Below, one piece after another: positions 7,502 to 10,711 of a stretch of 10,711 nucleotides of DNA; within the stretch, counting starts at the first letter, position 1, and every line of letters starts with the position of its first letter. The stretch is from Kiritimatiellia bacterium. Lineage in GTDB: Bacteria > Verrucomicrobiota > Kiritimatiellia > RFP12 > DVOR01. The notes under the pieces are model-generated. The model saw nothing but the letters and a program-made list of their open reading frames with translations. It did not search any database and was not told where the DNA came from. Position numbers and translations under genes: made by a program. The stretch spans positions 1 to 10,711 of the forward strand of contig JAFTHG010000263.1 in assembly GCA_017457555.1 (NCBI GenBank), read 5' to 3'.

Positions 7502-7560
7502 TGTGAGCAGTTTATTAAATTGCTTTCACATCCTGAACGGTTAGAAAAGGGGTAAAGACG

Positions 7561-9087
7561 ATGTTGACAAAAGCGTATGCTGCGGCCGTTTTAGGCATTG
7601 GTGCGAAGCCTGTTGAGATTGAGGTGCACACGGTTGCCTCGGGCGATCCGCACACGCGTGTGGTTGGATTGCCGGATGCTGCCGTCAAAGAAAGCACAGA
7701 TCGCGTTCGGGCCGCCCTGAAAAACTCCCTTTTCAAATTGAAACCGGCCGCAGTCACCGTCAATCTGGCTCCGGCTGATTTGAAGAAAGAAGGTCCGCTC
7801 TACGATCTTCCAATCGCGCTTGCGCTCTTAGCCGCAGGGGATGTCGTGCCCTTGCCGATTCTGGAGCATGTCCCTGTGATTGGTGAATTGGCACTCAGTG
7901 GGGACGTTCGGCGCGTTAAAGGCGTCTTACCCATTGTACTGGCCTTGCGCGATCAGGGGTTTAAGGCGATTATGGTGCCGCAGGAGAATGCCGATGAGGC
8001 CGCTCTGGTGGAAAATATTGAGGTCTGGGGCGTTCAGAATTTGCGGCAAGCTGTCGCCATTCTCTCCGGAAAAGAACAGCCCACACCGCATCAAATTGAC
8101 CGTGTTCAGTGCTTTGCCGCGCCCATAGGTGGCGAAGATTTTGCAGATATCAAAGGGCAAGTGGCGGCAAGGCGTGCAATTGAAGTGGCCGTAAGTGGCG
8201 GACACAACCTGCTGATGATTGGCTCACCGGGCTGTGGTAAAACGATGTTGGCGCGGCGGATTCCCTCCATTTTGCCGCCATTGTCTGTGGCAGAAGCATT
8301 GGAAGTGACGGCAATTCACTCGGTTGCCGGCGTTTTGAAAGAGGGTGTCATCCGGGAACGGCCCTATCGTGCGCCCCATCACACCATTTCAGATGCCGGA
8401 TTGATCGGCGGTGGCACCCATCCGACCCCCGGCGAAGTTTCACTGGCACACTGCGGCGTGCTCTTTCTGGACGAATTGCCGGAGTTTCACCGCCACGTGC
8501 TTGAAGTCATGCGCCAGCCCTTGGAAGAGGGTTCCGTCACGATTTCGCGCTCCACCGCATCGCTCACCTTCCCATCCGACTTTATGCTGGTCGCCGCAAT
8601 GAATCCCTGTCCCTGCGGCTTTGCCGGCGATCCCAAGCGTGAATGCCGCTGCAGTGAACCCATCTTGCGCCGCTACCGCTCGCGTGTGTCGGGGCCCATT
8701 TTGGACCGCATCGATCTACACATCGATGTTCCCTCGGTCCCCTTTGAAGAACTGTCATCACAGAAAAAAGGCGAATCCTCCGCAGTGATTCGGGAACGCG
8801 TCCTGAAAGTGCGCGCTTTGCAAGCTGACCGCTACCGTGATTACCCGAATATTCGCTGCAATGCCGACCTTCCGGCAGGAAAATTGCAGCACTTCTGCCC
8901 GTTAGAACCGGCCGCTGAGGCAATCTTGCGGAGTGCCATGAGTGAAATGGGCCTGACGGCACGCGCCTATACACGTATCTTACGCGTCGCACGCACCATT
9001 GCAGATATGGCAGAAACTGACGTGATTACACAAGCACATCTTTTTGAAGCAATTCAATATCGCTCCCTTGACCGCTCGTTCTGGTAA
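7561..9087 (+). CDS. yifB: YifB/ComM-family AAA+ ATPase (Mg-chelatase-like)
   Basis: This 508-residue protein has the three-part YifB architecture. The N-terminal S5/Lon-like domain spans about 1-185, with GLPDAAVKESTDRVRAAL near 33-50. The central AAA+ Mg-chelatase domain has Walker A GSPGCGKT (221-228) and Walker B LFLDE (D304-E305). It also has the cysteine cluster NPCPCGFAGDPKRECRC that is typical of the family. The C-terminal Mg-chelatase-C domain includes ARAYTRILRVARTIADMA near 467-484. The ortholog ComM in naturally transformable bacteria is a hexameric branch-migration helicase that helps integrate incoming single-stranded DNA; elsewhere the role is unclear. It is not a real magnesium chelatase subunit. 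Length is normal for the family. A clear AAGGGG ribosome binding site sits 8 bases before ATG 7561. The 59-bp gap after the hexosaminidase suggests read-through transcription. Proximity to mutS is compatible with a DNA-processing role but proves nothing. Confidence 0.95.
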   Translation: MLTKAYAAAVLGIGAKPVEIEVHTVASGDPHTRVVGLPDAAVKESTDRVRAALKNSLFKLKPAAVTVNLAPADLKKEGPLYDLPIALALLAAGDVVPLPILEHVPVIGELALSGDVRRVKGVLPIVLALRDQGFKAIMVPQENADEAALVENIEVWGVQNLRQAVAILSGKEQPTPHQIDRVQCFAAPIGGEDFADIKGQVAARRAIEVAVSGGHNLLMIGSPGCGKTMLARRIPSILPPLSVAEALEVTAIHSVAGVLKEGVIRERPYRAPHHTISDAGLIGGGTHPTPGEVSLAHCGVLFLDELPEFHRHVLEVMRQPLEEGSVTISRSTASLTFPSDFMLVAAMNPCPCGFAGDPKRECRCSEPILRRYRSRVSGPILDRIDLHIDVPSVPFEELSSQKKGESSAVIRERVLKVRALQADRYRDYPNIRCNADLPAGKLQHFCPLEPAAEAILRSAMSEMGLTARAYTRILRVARTIADMAETDVITQAHLFEAIQYRSLDRSFW

Positions 9088-9135
9088 GATTCTCTGCGGA
9101 AAAGAGAGAAAAAATCAACTGTTAAAGTAACTTTT

Positions 9136-9144
9136 TGTTATAAT
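9136..9144 (+). promoter_or_regulatory. Extended -10 promoter of guaA
   Basis: TGTTATAAT combines a perfect -10 hexamer (9139-9144) with the TGn extension of an extended -10 promoter. The -35 region is poor (TCAACT or CAACTG near 9115-9121), as is common with extended -10 elements. The predicted start at about 9151 leaves a leader of roughly 22 bases containing AAGGAG (9161-9166), 6 bases before ATG 9173. It lies entirely in the 85-bp gap after yifB, so guaA can be expressed independently. Confidence 0.65.
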
Positions 9145-9172
9145 TTGCGACAATCCAATAAAGGAGTAGCCT

Positions 9173-10435
9173 ATGCAACAGGATATGATTGTCATTATTG
9201 ACTTGGGCAGTGAAAATACCACACGTATTGCCCGTGATATTCGCGCCTTGGGCGTCTATTCAGAAATCCATCCGCATGATTTAACTGCAGAACAACTTAC
9301 CGCGCTCCCTAATGTGCGCGGTTTTGTTTTTGCAAAAGGTCCCAATCGCGCCTATGAAGGCCAGATTGTTGAACCCTCTGCCGCACTCACCACGGCAGGT
9401 TTACCCATTCTCACCATTGATGAAGGCATTCCGGAAACCGCCAACCTCAAACAATTTATCTTTGAAACGTGTCACGCAGAAGCCAATTGGAACATGGAGA
9501 ACTTTATCTCCGACCAAGTGGAATTGATCCGTCGTCAAGTAGGCGACCGGAAAGTGCTGTTAGCCCTCTCCGGTGGCGTAGATAGTTCGGTCGTTGCCGC
9601 CCTGTTGATCCGCGCCATTGGTAAACAGCTGACCTGCGTCCACGTGAATCACGGCTTACTGCGCAAGGGCGAACCCGAGCAAGTCATCAACGTCTTTGGC
9701 AAAGAACTTCAGGCAAATCTCGTCTACGTGGATGCCACTGACCGCTTCTTAGATAAATTGGCCGGCGTGGCCGATCCGGAACAGAAGCGCAAAATTATCG
9801 GTGCAGAATTCATCCGCGTCTTTGAAGAAGAAGCACGCAAGCTCGATGGCATCGCCTTTTTGGGGCAGGGCACCATCTATCCCGACATTATTGAATCGGG
9901 CACCAAAACGGCAAAGTGCGTGAAATCCCACCACAATGTCGGCGGCCTGCCGGAAGATTTGCAGTTTGAATTAGTCGAACCGCTCAAAATGCTCTTCAAA
10001 GACGAAGTGCGCGCCTGCGGAGTTGCGCTCGGACTTCCGGAAGCAATGGTCTACCGTCAGCCCTTCCCCGGCCCCGGTCTCGGCGTCCGCTGCCTCGGAG
10101 CCATCACCCGTGACCGACTGGAAGCCCTGCGCGAATCGGATGCTATTCTGAGAGAAGAATTCGATAAAGCAGGCCTGCGCGGCAAAGTCTGGCAATACTT
10201 CACGGCAATCCCTGAAATTCGCTCCGTCGGCGTGCGCGATGGCGCCCGTGCCTTTGAATGGCCCTGCATCATCCGAGCCGTCAACACCGTCGACGCCATG
10301 ACCGCCACTGTGGAACGCCTCCACTGGGAACTGATGGAAAAAATCTGCGACCGTATCACTCACGAAGTGCCCGGCATCAACCGCGTCCTCGTGGACATTA
10401 CGCCCAAACCCGTCGCCACCATCGAATGGGAATAA
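9173..10435 (+). CDS. guaA: GMP synthase with reduced glutaminase domain, probably ammonia-dependent
   Basis: This 420-residue protein is about 100 residues shorter than normal fused GMP synthases (about 510-525), which convert XMP to GMP with ATP and glutamine. The synthetase half looks complete. It has PP-loop LSGGVDSS (132-139), the HVNHGLLRKGE segment (157-167), KSHHNVGGLP (251-260), PFPGPGLGVRCLG (297-309) and the dimerisation domain with the family's usual TIEWE terminus. The N-terminal class I amidotransferase domain keeps only its first part (IVIIDLGSENTTRIARDIRALGVYSEI). SGGP is replaced by AKGP, and the catalytic-cysteine motif GICYG is replaced by LTIDEGIPE. The sequence then jumps at about residue 93 to the linker FIFETCHAEANWNMENFI that normally follows the glutaminase domain. 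The catalytic Cys, His and Glu are all missing. Frame, promoter, ribosome binding site and terminator are intact, so this looks like a functional reduced enzyme using free ammonia or an unlinked glutaminase, not a pseudogene. Confidence 0.93.
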   Translation: MQQDMIVIIDLGSENTTRIARDIRALGVYSEIHPHDLTAEQLTALPNVRGFVFAKGPNRAYEGQIVEPSAALTTAGLPILTIDEGIPETANLKQFIFETCHAEANWNMENFISDQVELIRRQVGDRKVLLALSGGVDSSVVAALLIRAIGKQLTCVHVNHGLLRKGEPEQVINVFGKELQANLVYVDATDRFLDKLAGVADPEQKRKIIGAEFIRVFEEEARKLDGIAFLGQGTIYPDIIESGTKTAKCVKSHHNVGGLPEDLQFELVEPLKMLFKDEVRACGVALGLPEAMVYRQPFPGPGLGVRCLGAITRDRLEALRESDAILREEFDKAGLRGKVWQYFTAIPEIRSVGVRDGARAFEWPCIIRAVNTVDAMTATVERLHWELMEKICDRITHEVPGINRVLVDITPKPVATIEWE

Positions 10436-10457
10436 GCCAAATCCCCACACTTCCCTC

Positions 10458-10492
10458 AAAATAAACGCCCTTCACCGGGCGTTTATTTTTTT
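10458..10492 (+). terminator. Strong intrinsic terminator after guaA
   Basis: A perfect 13-bp stem (10458-10470 with 10477-10489; core ACGCCC/GGGCGT) closes a 6-base loop and runs into eight T residues at 10485-10492. It starts 22 bp after the guaA stop. The A-rich 5' flank makes a weak bidirectional terminator possible. Confidence 0.93.
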
Positions 10493-10519
10493 GTACCATC
10501 TCCAAAACCAACCCCCCAA

Positions 10520-10582
10520 GCCCTGAAAGGACGGGAGAAAAAAGAAGCTCACGCGCCTCTATCTCAGCCACCCTTTCAGGGC
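10520..10582. repeat. 63-bp inverted repeat with 11-bp arms
   Basis: GCCCTGAAAGG (10520-10530) is a perfect inverted match to CCTTTCAGGGC (10572-10582), with 41 bases between. The arm sequence resembles the CCCTGAAAGGGC boundary found in repetitive intergenic sequences of several bacterial groups. It may mark one edge of a dispersed repeat that continues past the window. Confidence 0.65.
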
Positions 10583-10621
10583 CGAAGCCTTAGATTTTCA
10601 TGGGATGTGAGGGAGCTTTTG

Positions 10622-10666
10622 CTAGAAGACCTAGAGATTCTAGAAGTTCTAGAGCATCTAGGTGTA
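10622..10666. repeat. Five 9-bp CTAGA tandem units
   Basis: CTAGA occurs at 10622, 10631, 10640 and 10649, and CTAGG at 10658, an exact 9-bp period with four variable bases after each. Units alternate CTAGAAG and CTAGAG, so an 18-bp higher-order repeat is visible (14 of 18 positions shared between 10622-10639 and 10640-10657). CTAG is usually rare in bacterial DNA, which makes five copies in 45 bp notable. Read in one frame it gives a Leu-Glu-X triplet pattern. Confidence 0.85.
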
Positions 10667-10669
10667 TTA

Positions 10670-10682
10670 GCCCCAGAGGGGC
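10670..10682. repeat. GCCCC-AGA-GGGGC hairpin
   Basis: A perfect 5-bp GC stem with a 3-base loop, followed by GGCAGAAGAGAGTC. The same kind of CCCC/GGGG hairpin followed by GGCAGAA occurs in dispersed intergenic repeats I recall from PVC genomes. The element runs to or beyond the right edge. Confidence 0.5.
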
Positions 10683-10711
10683 GGCAGAAGAGAGTCGGGG
10701 ATGCACCCCCC

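Larger units (their letters stand above)
10493..10711. other. Right-edge repeat-rich intergenic sequence
   Basis: No gene with a start codon and ribosome binding site is visible in these 219 bases. The stretch contains an 11-bp inverted repeat, a 9-bp tandem repeat and a short GC-rich hairpin, described separately. One + strand frame (phase of position 10493) is open throughout and off the edge, but it has no start codon in the visible part and runs straight through the repeats, so I do not call it a gene. The combination resembles abundant intergenic repeats I associate with PVC-group genomes. Confidence 0.55.

Noticed and set aside
9090..9110. Hairpin TTCTCT/AGAGAA after yifB as a terminator
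   Set aside because: Only 6 AT-rich pairs with a 9-base loop, followed by A residues rather than T on the + strand.
10493..10711. Open + strand frame running off the right edge as a partial gene
   Set aside because: No start codon in the visible part, runs through an inverted repeat and a 9-bp tandem repeat, and resembles spurious frames of dispersed repeats.

Overview
The window carries five complete protein genes, all on the + strand, in the right-hand 8.5 kb. They follow about 1.9 kb of AT-rich, gene-poor DNA packed with short direct and inverted repeats. The gene order is mutS (mismatch repair ATPase), a YbdG/MscM-type mechanosensitive channel, a secreted GH20 beta-N-acetylhexosaminidase, a YifB/ComM-family AAA+ ATPase, and a GMP synthase gene whose glutaminase domain is severely reduced. 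A strong intrinsic terminator closes the gene block, and another repeat-rich intergenic stretch runs to the right edge.

The organism is a bacterium of intermediate GC content, probably Gram-negative: the channel resembles inner-membrane YbdG and the hexosaminidase has a Sec signal peptide. The right-edge sequence (a CCCTGAAAGG...CCTTTCAGGG arm pair, then a GCCCC-AGA-GGGGC hairpin followed by GGCAGAAGAGAG) resembles a class of abundant intergenic repeats I associate with PVC-group genomes (Planctomycetes, Verrucomicrobia, Lentisphaerae, Kiritimatiellae). That placement is an inference from memory, not a search result.

Layout. 1-1948: no convincing gene. It holds two 36-bp repeats separated by 30 bp (CRISPR-like geometry), a 45-bp tandem duplication built from four TTTCRCTGAAA palindromes, a 134-bp inverted-repeat element, another bulged inverted repeat, a G-rich direct repeat pair, and two matching stem-loops just before mutS. 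1949-4450: mutS. 4573-9087: channel, hexosaminidase and yifB, separated by 40 and 59 bp and plausibly co-transcribed. 9136-10492: guaA as its own unit with extended -10 promoter, ribosome binding site and terminator. 10493-10711: repeat-rich DNA, including five 9-bp CTAGA units.

The genes are mostly housekeeping functions (DNA repair, osmotic safety valve, glycan breakdown, DNA uptake or branch migration, purine synthesis) with no obvious shared pathway. The two most notable points are the GMP synthase, which lacks the whole catalytic part of its amidotransferase domain and should depend on ammonia, and the density of unrelated small repeat families in the left intergenic region. I see no defence operon, transposase, tRNA or rRNA.
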